NCBI GenBank assembly: GCA_037576215.1
Contig: JBANDB010000002.1
Location: 6,758,001-6,822,000 of the forward strand
DNA: 64,000 bases
Direction of reading: 5' to 3'
From: Armillaria gallica
Taxonomy: Eukaryota > Basidiomycota > Agaricomycetes > Agaricales > Physalacriaceae
The position numbers and the translations under genes are program-made. Numbering within the stretch: the first letter of the stretch is position 1; each line of letters starts with the position of its first letter. Positions 48,601 to 59,149 of the stretch are shown piece by piece. Under the pieces are notes generated by a model that was not told the origin of the DNA, searched no databases, and saw nothing but the letters and a program-made list of their open reading frames with translations.

Positions 48601-48735
48601 TTGCTGATATGGCTGCTGACGCACTCCGTAGTTGTCGACGTCAGCGCACTGCTGGTACCACAGGCCGTAGGTGTCCTGAGATGGTTGGAAAAGTTCGGAA
48701 TTGCTATCGTAGAAGGAGGGAGTGGGACTAATCAT
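45645..48735 (-). pseudogene. Zn(II)2Cys6 transcription factor, copy B2, with frameshift
   Basis: Exon 1 is 48735-48260 with zinc cluster CTQCKKIKMKC...CKRCKPKGYRC, like copy B1. The linker exon is longer than in the A copies and fully open (ERFLSTIRQKDAVIESLLKQ...). The microexon, the regulatory-domain exon (LARCPVLFTVICAITSRYHA; MKSVELCQAYILMSMYP) and the last exon are conserved. In the long exon equivalent to 17231-16785, about 4 extra bases at 46913-46925 shift the frame just before IIRHSEEWYKQ, so the regulatory domain is broken in the middle. Otherwise the gene is well preserved, which points to recent inactivation or, less likely, a changed splice site. Confidence 0.8.
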
Positions 48736-50399
48736 AACAGCCTGAGCGTTGTTAACCCGAGGCTGCCGTCTTAAAGTCTCTTTTCACCGGCTAACCGTGA
48801 CTAGCCGAAGCAATTTCGGATTTTGGGGCGTCCCGGTCAAGTAGGTGAATAAGGCTCATGGAAGAGCCTCGGACACTGATCTGGAGCGAGTTACTGCGTC
48901 CTCTACACAGAAATAGGGAGAAGAAGTCAGGAACAGTTAGATAAAGTCCGAACTGTTACAACACCAGTCTCTGGTGCTTAATGTATAACTAAAATTGGTT
49001 ACCCTGATTAAGACTTCAATGCCACTGGACACGCTTCAGTACTAAGAAGCATACATCATCATGGTTCGCCCCGTCGGTTCCTGAGAGATATCGGTATGTT
49101 AGTATATTTCCCCTAGCTTGGAAGTGATACGCGATGTTATCTCACTGTTCTCCGCGTAATCCGAAAGTTAAAGTACGGTATTGCTGGGTGCTTCCTTCGA
49201 ATGGTCAAAGAAACCGAATTCTCCTATCTGTTTCGAGAAGAAGAAGAAGAAGAAGAGGTGAAAAAAGCTGGCACAATGACTGAAAGTAATACCAAGCTTG
49301 AAGCACAAGGCGGATAGAAATAAAAAAAAACTGAAAAGGATGCGAACTCCTTGGGGGCGTTACGAGATTACCAGCGCTTCAGCTCTATAGGCATTTCGGA
49401 CATGCAATAGGAAAACTAAGAGATCGCATCATTAGGTACTTGATGCATTTAGTGCTCAACAAAGAAGAGGGGCAACGTTCACGGATACTTGACCCTACCA
49501 TCATTGATGTAACAGCGCTGCTAGGCATATACATATAGATTGATCGAACGATGCGCTTTTACAGGTTGTTCCTTGGATCGGGCTTGTGAGTCATAGGCCA
49601 ATCCATGAAACTTCCATTGATGTCGAAGTCAACGGAGCTAATTTACCCTAAAACAGCTTGAAAACAGCGAGCCGTGATTGAACCCTCCTTGGAATCTGCA
49701 ATGCATGAAACATCAGTGACATATGCAATATAAAATTTCTCCACAGCTATAGAATACACTCACTGAGCTTGTCGCAGCTGGATAAGATGGCTGCTTTTTG
49801 TGGAATCATGTTCCAAACCTTGAACTGATAGGTTCCAAAGCTCAACGTTGCAACGTTCAACGATGAACCTGGTCAACGTCGTCGATTTTGCTATTTCGGG
49901 AATTGCCGAGGAAGGATCAGAGAGGGTCAGAGACCATGATGTAATCGAAAATCTTCAGCCAATGATTTGTTTCAACAATCTATTTTCTCGAAAGTTTTTC
50001 CCCGCCGTCAACCTCAAGTTCAGCGTGAACTTTGCGAATCCCTGCTTCACCTCGCTACACTGCCCCCGGATGTTCAGGTCAAGGTCGAATTCAATTTTGG
50101 ACACGACGGGCGTTTCCAGATCTCATGACAACAGGTTGACTGGTATGACAGGCAGGCGTACTCACCACAATTGGTTGGGAGGTAGTGCTCACATAGTAGG
50201 AGAAGGTGAGTTTCTGTATCTTTGACTCTGAGCATGACTTGGAAATTCACTCTGTATCTAGTTACGGTTCGAAGAGTTTACGTTCCCTGGTACCTTCTGG
50301 GATTCGCTTGAAAATGCTGTACAAACCCCGGTTAAGTCTGCGTGGTCTTTGCGCTGGAACGGTATCTTCAAGCAGTAACTCCGTTCCCCCTTCATCTAT
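48736..50399. other. Flank of regulator B2, with a GAA microsatellite
   Basis: No intact gene. A (gaa)n tract of about seven units lies at about 49235-49258. Blocks match the flank of B1 (for example ctgaaagtaa, gatgtaacagcgctgc) and, at 49890-50150, the spacer found beside the other units (cctgcttcacctcgctacac). Confidence 0.5.
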
Positions 50400-51560
50400 C
50401 AAAAAGTCGCGTCTTGTCGGTAAAAATCCAAGAGGCCGTCTGTAAAGAACCCAGCCGGACAGCACATACAAGGACGCCGAGGAAATCGGGACAGCTCAAT
50501 AAAGCAATACACCAGTATCATATTGACTTACGTTATGTGGACCTACTCGGATACTTGCCGCAGGCGTAGGACACCACCTCGGACCAGTTCCGATGGCCCC
50601 GTTTCAGTGCCAAGCATCTTTTATTGCAGCGCCGTTTCACAAAGGCCTGTTCCCGTAATTATGACTGCCTTATACGAGTTTGTTCAAGCCATCAGTATGT
50701 ACTGATAAAACTCTTTACGGTTATCCTGGCTCACTTTCGTTCGCATCCTAAAGTTCGGCGAGTGGACGTATGCTATCTATCAATCTCTTTTTATCTCCAA
50801 AGCCATGCTCAAGCTCGACTACGAAGTCTATACTGCGGTGCCTGACGATGATCATTTCATTTCATCAAAAGGACGCTGAATCATTCTCTCCATCGGGTTT
50901 GCCAAGATAGCTGTCTGCTTTTCGTCACTTCACGGGCGATGCTTTCCGTGATGGACCTGAGTATCAAGGAGCTGAACAAGGTCGACCTGGCTGAGTCTAC
51001 CATTCGGGTGACGGTTTGTATTTTTCATCGGTAACCTGCACCAAGCCGACTGTCTTTATTCACAAGGGTTCGAACTATGTGTTAATGCCGTGCCTGCCTG
51101 CCTATATTTTGCGTAACCTCGACGTCTATTCATACCCAGAGGTGTCCGAAGCTGCCGTGGATAACTAGGACATTCGTTATTTGTTGATCGTTGCCATAAA
51201 CCTTGCTTGGAGTCTTCTATTCCCTGAAGTTCCTCTCCTTCTGTGAAGTCGATGTTCCATTACTAGTCTTCCTCGTCGCTTTTACGACCGCAACTTTTGG
51301 ACAAGAGGGGCCAAGATCGAGCCAGTCATTGTTGGACGTGAATGGATCAGGTCGTTCTCTTCTCTGCAGCTTACTTCGGTTTATAGTGATCAGTCAGGCG
51401 AGAATTGCGTAAATCGTGCAACCCTTTGGTCCGACAGGCAAAGAAGGGGTAGAGGACCCTCACACGGAATCCATGGATTTTGATCGCTATCTCGTGAGCA
51501 GGTGCTGTTAATTAATTGACCTATGACTCAGAGATTTACAGTTAATGCGGCCTGGTGGGT
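50400..51560 (+). pseudogene. EamA/DMT transporter relic 5 (a type)
   Basis: The recognisable exon pieces are MLSVMDLSIKELNKVDLAES near 50940, FYSLKFLSFCEVDVPLLVF then LVAFTTATFGQEG at 51215-51305, and VQPFGPTGKEGVEDP at about 51418-51465. Their order and spacing mirror the intact gene 3-4 kb downstream, with shifts and stops between. From about 50622 on it is nearly identical to relic 3. Confidence 0.8.
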
Positions 51561-52620
51561 GTACTAGGAACTTCAGTGCTTTGTTGTTTTCGTGGCTCGC
51601 TGTAACTATCGACAATGGTCACCGCGACATGAACTATCGATGTAAAGTTTGTCATCGACGACTAGGAATTATTTCACCCATAACTTCATGGCTAAACAAT
51701 GCTCGCGCGACCATTTCGCTATCCTTTTCCCTATCCGAGATACCGTTGCAAATTTTCACAAGGCGGAACGAGTTGTGTGAATTTATCATGCAAGGGTTGC
51801 ATATCCTCAGGGACTCAGATCATCCGTGCCTCAGAAACGGAGCATCGCATATGCGCTTCGCACCATGTCCTCTTACCGACTCCCCATCATGGAGGATATA
51901 CCTCGTCGTATTTCGATGCTCTGCGATGACGGACGAGAATGTTAGCTTCCCCGAGTCGTTTGGGAGTTAATGATCGGGATTCAGATGCGAATTCAGAGTC
52001 ACGGACGGCGAGCATAGACACCGAGAGGATCTGATTGTATGTTCGTCCAGTACCTCGCTTGTATGTTCATGCAAGGGACAGTATGGTTTAATCTCATTTC
52101 TTCCTTCTATACGAACCCATTCCTGGCCGACTGAGCATCGGTAGTGGAATGGCTAGAACGGCTTGCCATGGGAGTGAAAGACTATCTAGAATGTACTAAA
52201 TATACAGTTAATATTATTATAGAACATTTCTTCGTTTGCATCCGAGTCGGATAACCGGACCGAAAAACAATGTCTGTTCATGACCACTATGTCGACAGTG
52301 ATACTATGCTCGACCCGTCGCCTCAGCTCATAGGGCGTGGCAGCTTTGCATCTGTCTACGTTATCCTTGCTTCTCTCGTCGCTTTCAAGGAGGTGCTGTC
52401 AGAAGCGGACGCACCGCAACTTCAAGCCGAGTGCGACACCCTTGCGCAAATCTACGAATCCTGTCATTCCAACTCTTTCTTCTCTTTGCCTCGCCCACTT
52501 GCGTACAACGACCCTCGCGATTCCCGTTCATTTCGCCGCCTGGCGCAGTCCCCTTCTCGTCCAGTGAGAACAGGTCTCACCCGTCGCCCTTGTCCTCTTC
52601 GTGTGGTGGCGCTGGGATCG
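50622..52620 (+). repeat. Recent segmental duplicate of 41361-43310
   Basis: This is the partner of the segment at 41361. It ends within the intact DUF3669 gene, so it is likely the source copy. The offset between the copies is about 9.25 kb. Confidence 0.85.
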
Positions 52621-53269
52621 TTCGCTGCGTTCGAGCGTCCAGCCTATGGAGCGTATCCACTCATTACCTACAGAGGTTTCTGCTCGTATTCGTGAGCAGT
52701 TCTACCCTGTCGGCGCCCCTGCCAAAGGTCCGTCGCTGTTGCGACTCTTTTTTGGAAGCGATTTCGCCAATTCAAACGTCACTGGCACCTTCCTCGACGT
52801 CACACGTTACCGCCAGCTCGCCAGCTACGAAGAAGGCATCGCTGGTGGTCTGCCAGGTGCCGAGATCGTAGCTGAGGCCATGGGCCAAATTCTCGGACGC
52901 ATCCAAGTTCTCGGCAGGTACGATGGGCGTGGGATCAAGTTCGTACTCGGTGGAAATGGATATTCTGGCTTCAAGTTCTATGTTATCGATTTTCATCAGG
53001 TGCGTGGGTCAATGTTTGCCTTGCAAACGTTGGTTTAACTTTAGACGCAGGTCCGTAGGTGGGACTGCACTGTTGAAACTGTTGGCCAGCTCGTCGATGC
53101 ATACAGGTCAATTAAAATGTACCTCCCATTTCCACGTCGAGGGAACAGAATATACGAGGCATTCAGATGTGGTTACCACGCAGCCTACAGTGACCATCCT
53201 GGCATTGCTGACGAATTTCTCGATGGAATCGAGGCCCTACAGCCGGTATCCAGTTCAAACGGACACTAA
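52270..53269 (+). CDS. DUF3669-family protein, three exons, intact
   Basis: The exons are 52270-52563, 52643-52999 and 53051-53269 (introns 79 and 51 nt), joining into 289 residues. DUF3669 proteins are fungal, of unknown function, and resemble a degenerate kinase fold. Seen here: a glycine-rich start LIGRGSFASVY, the typical PMERIHSLPTEVSARIREQF, an AMGQILGRIQVLGRYDGRGI block (the family usually has IHW..DA.D.EFVLG), FVLGG, then YVIDFHQ at the position of a DFG-like motif, and a C-terminal WDCTVETVGQLVDAYRS...RIYEAFRCGY. A protein kinase HRD motif is absent, so catalysis is doubtful. Three broken copies lie upstream (24.3, 31.2 and 43.0 kb). This copy sits between the regulator array and the transporters, on the same strand as them. 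The link to the pathway, if any, is unknown. Confidence 0.82.
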
Positions 53270-54232
53270 GCAGAGGACGATGACGTGTCGTTGGCTGAGA
53301 ACGATGGCTTGATCTCTCGACCCGGAAAGTCTTCACACCCAATAATCGATGGCTGGTATGTTTTTTTATTATATGTCCTCCATCAGAGTGCAAAGTCCAA
53401 GGCACTCATCTCCCTACCTCGTAGTTCCGTGGATGGCAGTGGTTCTCGCAACGATGACCAATCTAACTTTGATGATGTCTTCACATCTACCCATACACCG
53501 CGGACGGAATGGCATACTTCTCTGAGGGACAATTATGGACCGAAGTTTTCGTATAATATCAAAGAGAGTTCCGAAATGCTCACGTAACAAGTACGGTTGG
53601 TCCCCATCGTTTTCGACTTCAGGCTCTCGACTTATCCTTTGCTCCTGTAGTTTGATCGATCCATCAGCACTTTTGCCACCGGTCGCTATCCCCTCATAAT
53701 CTGGTATCACGATTTCTGGCTCTTATGCTCGTCCATGTTACATGTTCCACGCACAGCTCCCATTTACAACGATGCATGTCTTCTTTCGCACGGGATCAAT
53801 TATGAGGTAAAGCGAAAGTACTTTGAACGCCAGCAGAGGTGTTTTCTGGGGTGTTCAATTGAAAATGAATTTGGCGTTCTTTTTGGATTTCGTATCGGCG
53901 TTCTCGGCATCACTATTGATCCCCGTGCATATATTGGGGGCTGAAGATGACCTTGCGGAGAATCTTATAGTCAACGCTCAAGAAGTATTGTAACTCCTCT
54001 CTGACCTTGAGAGTTTCTTCACTGACGAAGACTCGTAGGCCTAGGACCTACGAGCCCAAGACCCATCAATGCTATATCTGCAAGACCATCCACAGAATGG
54101 CACGATGGTCGTCCTTACATATAGTCTGAATACTTCTCACCTACCAAACTCCGAAGAAGCGCGCACGCCCATATTAAATGCAGCTAACCATTCGGGTTGA
54201 CAGCTAGCTACATCTTCTCCTTTCCTCTCATT
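53270..54232. other. Spacer between DUF3669 and EamA genes
   Basis: No gene supported. Some short coding-like pieces occur near 53600-53940 (a frame ending GVLGITIDPRAYIGG), without a recognised family or a workable exon structure. The last 200 bp precede the EamA start and presumably include its promoter. Confidence 0.4.
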
Positions 54233-55852
54233 ATGCTGGGATTCGACGCCAGAGGTTCTATCGCGTTGCCCTTGGAGTCTCCTGAGTCTCCTAGGTCGTG
54301 GAAAGCTACATTCAAACAGTTCTGTTACGACAATTGCGGTCTCCTTCTCATGACCGCATCGCAGGGAGTGTATTCTATCCAGGAGGCCAGCATTAAGCAA
54401 ATGAGCAAGCTTGACCCCGAATTGTCTACACTTGAGGTGGATAATCAAGCTCTCATTCCGCGTTGATACCTCGGCTGAAGTATTCATTTTAGTGGCTGAT
54501 TTTTCGATCGGTATGTGTTACGACTTGGGTTAAGAAATACTACCTAATCGCTATCCTTCAAGGTTGTACAATACATGCTCTGCTTATGCGCGTTGCTACT
54601 TTCAGGCGTGCAAGATCCAATCTTCGGGCCAAAAGGGGTCAGAACTCTACTCGTGTGGCAAGGCACGTTCGGGTATACCTTTTCATGTCCGTATTTTCAA
54701 ACTTGAACACTCACCCTCTCACGGGTCAGATTTTGCGGCATGTTTGGAATATACTACTCACTCAAGTACCTCTCCTTGTCCGAAGTCACCGTGTTGATTT
54801 TCCTTGCTCCCTTTATGACGGCGATCCTTGGGGTTGTCATCTTGGGAGAGAGGATTGGCGTTGGGCAAGGACTTGCCGGGTGTGAGTGAACGTTGTGTTG
54901 ATGCACATTATGAAAGTTGAAGTGGTCTGCAGTGTTGAGCATGGCCGGCGTTTTGTGCATTGCGCAACCAGCATTTCTTTTTGGTTCTACAGTTGACGAA
55001 GAAGATCCCATACTTGATATCGACCCTAGCCGTCACTCGATAGCAATTGGGTGAGCCACGAACGTCTATTTGATTGCTGCTTTGCTGGAATTGAAAATTT
55101 CTTTCCTTGCTAGTGCGGCGTTGATAGGTGTACTTGGAATGTCAAGTGATTGTGAGTTTTCTTTTCGTCCATCGCTCATGCATTGATTTTCCCAAGACAC
55201 GGTGGTACGGGCCATCGGACATCGCGCACACCCATATCACTGTATGGCGTTCCACGCTTTGCAGTGTGGGCTTGTTGCTATTATCGCGTAGGTCGTTCCC
55301 ATTGCTTGATTATGAGTAATGTATTTGCTGACCCGTCGAAGGATGCTTGTGACGCAGACACCATTCGTCATGCCTACACAGTGGATGTGGCTTATCGTGA
55401 TTATTCTTTGTGCATTTCCCGCCCAAGTAAATATCGAACATTATGTAGTAGAAACGTGATGCTCATTCAGGTTCTCAGATGTTCTCAGTAATGGGCTTAC
55501 AGCGGGAAACGGCGGGCAGAGGAACAACGGCTATATACACCAAGGTAACCGTCACAGTTGTCTTTGTTTTCTTTGGCGCGTTCTTATTATTGGCTTCCTT
55601 GCTCAGCTTGTATTTATTACGATCATCGAAAATATCTTCTTCGACTTCCATCCTAGCTCTTGGACGGTGACCGGAATGATCATAATCGTGGCTTCGGCGC
55701 TGTATATAGCGGTAGGGCTCATGTGTTGTCTGCGGCTCTATTATGGTACTAATATTAAATAACTTACATTTCAGGTCTCCAAGCCAGAACGCAAAATTGC
55801 ACTGGTAATCGACGCAGACACTGACGAGGAGGTCGTGGAGGAGGGAGTTTAG
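54233..55852 (+). CDS. EamA/DMT-superfamily transporter, 11 exons, intact
   Basis: The exons are 54233-54436, 54493-54510, 54563-54672, 54730-54881, 54933-55050, 55114-55151, 55197-55287, 55342-55426, 55479-55544, 55607-55711 and 55775-55852; all joins keep frame, giving 354 residues. It is an integral membrane protein of the drug/metabolite transporter family (EamA repeats, SLC35G-like fungal type). It should have about ten helices made from two EamA halves. Key parts: DNCGLLLMTASQGVYSIQEA; GPKGVRTLLVWQGTFG; MFGIYYSLKYLSLSEVTVLI, PFMTAILGVVILGERIG; LLSMAGVLCIAQPAFLFG; second half ALIGVLGMSSD, YTVVRAIGHRAHPYHC, FVMPTQWMWLIVIILCAFPA, MGLQRETAGRGTTAIYTKLV, WTVTGMIIIVASALYIAV; acidic cytosolic tail (DADTDEEVVEEGV). 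The substrate is unknown; exporters of small metabolites are common in the family. It is the only intact member of six copies in the window. The tiny exon 2 (18 nt) is the least certain. Confidence 0.88.
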
Positions 55853-56302
55853 AGCAGCTCGACTCTGTTGCTGCTGCTGGGCGAGAGATATCACTACATC
55901 GTGCGTACTCGTTGATGTGACCCTGCTTCATGTTTCCTCACCTTCATCATTCAGGTATATACTCAGGTGCCTTGGCGTAACATGATAATTTCTATGCAGT
56001 TTCCTTTTTCCTCTTGCCCTACTTACTTGTGATGGGGATCAGAGATTGAGCGGGGAATGGAGTAGACTGAAATGGAACATCAAAACGAGTCTCGTGAACA
56101 ACGTGATGGGTCTCCGGATCGCCTTGCTTCCTTTGTGCGGGCCAGCTGACCTCTTGGTGACCGAAGTACGATACGAGGTGACGTCGAATACTAGGCTGCA
56201 TTTGAAAAGGTCCGACGCCACCATTCAAGTGTATAAAGGTCGCCACGAAATGTGATTTGCCATCAGATCTCGGAGTCTTGCCCATACACCAGATTGCTCA
56301 TC
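55853..56302. other. Intergenic region between two transporter genes
   Basis: 450 bp between genes on the same strand. No gene. It presumably holds the terminator of the EamA gene and the promoter of the MFS gene. A short open frame extending upstream of the MFS start to 56252 was not preferred. Confidence 0.4.
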
Positions 56303-58284
56303 ATGCAGAATATCAGGTCAAAGAAGCCTTATTTTGGCCTTACAGGGATGGCGCTGAACGCCTGGGTCAATGTCGCGTGTATCACGGCGATGACACTTTT
56401 TGGTACGGCCCACTGTCCTGTTCTTCCTGTGTTTCTATTGAAGTAGAAGTATCAGGCTATGATCAAGGCGTATTTGGCGGGATCATCGTCACGGATGACT
56501 TCTTGAAACAGATGGGCTACCCCGACTCGAGCCTCCAAGGGACAATCGTGTCTCTATACGATATCGGATGGTAGGTTGCCTAGTTTCCGTCGTATTCGAA
56601 TTTGACATGCTGTTGTTATAGTTTCCTCGGTGCCATGGGTTCGTTCGTCGTTGGAGAAAGATTTGGGCGGAAGAAGATGCTCATGTTTGGAATCATTGTG
56701 ATGTCCGTCGGAGCTATCATACAAACCGCGTCTTATAATGTACCTACAATCATTGTATCTCGTATTATAACTGGCATAGGTAACGGGTGAGTTCTCCTGT
56801 TTCTTTCGTCATGTCGTCTTAATGATAGTCCTGTAGCATCAACACGGCCACTGCTCCAGTCTGGCAAAGCGAGACCACCAAGCCCTCACTTCGAGGAAAG
56901 GCTGTCGTTCTCGGAATGATGTACGGGCTTTGTTCCTATGTGTACACATGAATAGTAACCTCTCTACCCAGTATGAATATCGCGGGATACGCGATCAGCA
57001 ATTGGATGACGTTCGGATTGAGCTATGTCGAAGGAAGCATCAGTTGGAGATTCCCACTCGCTTTTCAGCTCGTCTTTTCGGTCATCATGCTTTGCACCGT
57101 TCCATGGCTTCCCGAGAGTCCTCGATGGCTTCTTGCTCATGGGCGTGAAGCAGAGGGCGTGTTAATTCTCGTTGCACTTGAAGGAGAGCACGTCAAGGCG
57201 ACAGACCCTACGGTCGTTTCGCAGAAAGCGGAGATTCTCGAAGCTGTTCGTATTGAAAGAGAGACCTCTCCAAGCTTGTCGGACCTCTTACATGGGCGTA
57301 CTGGCGAGACTGGTATGGTGAAGCGCATGTGTCTCGGTGCCGGTGAGTTATACGCTTTCTGTTAGTGTTAAGTTCCTGATGTTTGCATCCCTAGGGACAC
57401 AGTGGATGCAACAGTTGTCCGGAATCAATGTCACCAGCTACTAGTGTGTTAAAACCCTTGATATCTGTTCCTTTACTGAAATTTTACAGTCTTCCTCTCG
57501 TCTTACAAAATTCTGTCGGTCTATCGAACCGTCTTTCTCGGCTCCTCGCTGCCTGCAATGCTATCTCGTATCTCGTCTTTTCCTTCGCTGGTCTTCATCT
57601 TATCGAACGAGCTGGTCGGAGAAAACTCTTGATGTGGGGTGCCGCAGGTCAGGCTGTATGTTACATCTTCATTTCAGCCTTGCTTTCCCAGGGCGGGACG
57701 AATTACGGTGCGGCCGCGACCGCCTTCTTCTTCGTGTACTATATTTTCTTCGGGATCTGTTGGCAGGTGAGTGAACTGTACCGTTGACCTGACAGTTTCT
57801 AAGTACTGTATAGGGTGTTCCATGGCTCTATCCCGTAGAAATCAATTCACTGTCGATGCGGACAATGGGTGCAGCATTGGCTACCGGAAGTAATTGGATA
57901 TCCAACTATTGTGTCGTACAAGCGACGCCTCCAGGTATTCAGAATCTCGGCTGGAGGTTTTACCTCATCTGGATGACGTTCAACATCGTGATTATTCCCG
58001 TAAGTCGATGCAATTATTGACGTAGGAGGAGATGCTCATGCTTTCTCTAGGTTGTGTACCTCTTCTACCCCGAGACGTCGAATAGACATCTAGAGGATAT
58101 AGATCGTTTGTATAGAGAGCACAGAGGAATGATTTTTGTCTTCCGACACAAGGAGGCCATTCAGATGGAACGACCGGAGCACTATTTTCTGGCAGACGAA
58201 GAGAGAGTATCTCAGGTAAAGAAGGATCTTGATGGGAGTATCGACCAGGTGGAGAACGTCGAACATGAGGTGATGGATACATAG
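56303..58284 (+). CDS. MFS sugar-porter-type transporter, nine exons, intact
   Basis: The exons are 56303-56402, 56456-56570, 56622-56786, 56837-56920, 56972-57342, 57395-57443, 57490-57766, 57814-57999 and 58051-58284, joining in frame to 526 residues, a normal length for the family. It is a plasma-membrane 12-helix transporter. Sugar-porter signatures are visible: KPYFGLTG at the start, GYDQGVFGG in helix 1, GERFGRKK after helix 2, SRIITGIGNG, PESPRWLL (202-209), GTQWMQQLSGIN in helix 7, ERAGRRKLL, PWLYPVEINSLSMRTMG, and YPETSNRHLEDID at the end of helix 12. The usual PETKG is PETSN here. It is a proton-linked symporter family; the substrate could be a hexose, a disaccharide or a sugar-related metabolite. 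A tail of about 60 residues is cytosolic. It is followed by the ABCG gene on the same strand. Confidence 0.93.
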
Positions 58285-59149
58285 AGAACCTAAGAAGGAC
58301 GGACGTCATGCTGTGTTAACCTCACCTGAAGTGCACTGCTTATATGACAAACACTTGCGCCTTTTTTAGAATGCGATCTATCACTGCGCCGGGAGGTACT
58401 AACCGGTGAACTATTCAAGCTATACTCAGCGCTGATTTGACTGCGGCAGTAGAAGTGAACAGACCTCTATTAGCTTCCTTTGCCGACACTGTACATGTTC
58501 TCATTCGCGGCCTTGTCTCATTACGCTCCGATGCACTGTCTTTATTCATCCAAACATTTACCGCCCACTGAGCCTCCCGCCCTTCTCGTCACCGACAACG
58601 CATTCTAGTGGAGATGGTAGAATTGTTAAAACTGGCTACTACCTCGGAGGGTACCAGCTCTGTGCTATCTTGCTCTCACCACCGTTTAACAGTGTTACGC
58701 TGTACTCCAACGGTAACCTCTATTCGTTGTCGGTGCAACACGGATGGGTAGGATAGGACTGGAGAACATCATAAGGAAAGGAAGAAGTTGGGAAAGACGC
58801 GCAGTAGGTTCTCTTCGCCTCTCTGTTGTCTGCTCTCTCTCAGTGTAGGATTATTGCAGCGAGATTTTATATCTATCTTCATGAAATAAACTAGACTCGA
58901 AGAGTCGAACCATAGGCGTCGATGCAGGGACTTGGTCGACGCCTAATTTTCCCATCACGTGCCATGGCGGGGTAAACACGCGAAGACAGGTGCCGAAGAC
59001 TTGCCGGGTCATAGAAGCGCGTCCCAAAGAGGCAGGGCTGTGGCACTCCAGGGTTGCTGGTCGCGCAGGATATCTCGTCCCTCTCTCTCTCTCGCCCTTC
59101 TCCCTTCTCGCCGCCGACCGCCAAAGTTGAAAGCACTCTAACAGCGGGG
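58285..59149. other. Intergenic region upstream of the ABCG gene
   Basis: 865 bp with no gene. A (ct)n tract at about 59081-59093 lies within a pyrimidine-rich leader just upstream of the start codon, a common fungal promoter/leader feature. Confidence 0.45.

Noticed and set aside
52270..52695. Stand-alone 141-residue protein
   Set aside because: The second half of this frame is intron; a GTGAGA donor at 52564 and an acceptor ending at 52642 join it in frame to the conserved DUF3669 exon.
54586..54885. 99-codon frame inside the EamA gene
   Set aside because: It crosses an intron and is out of frame with the conserved EamA sequence.
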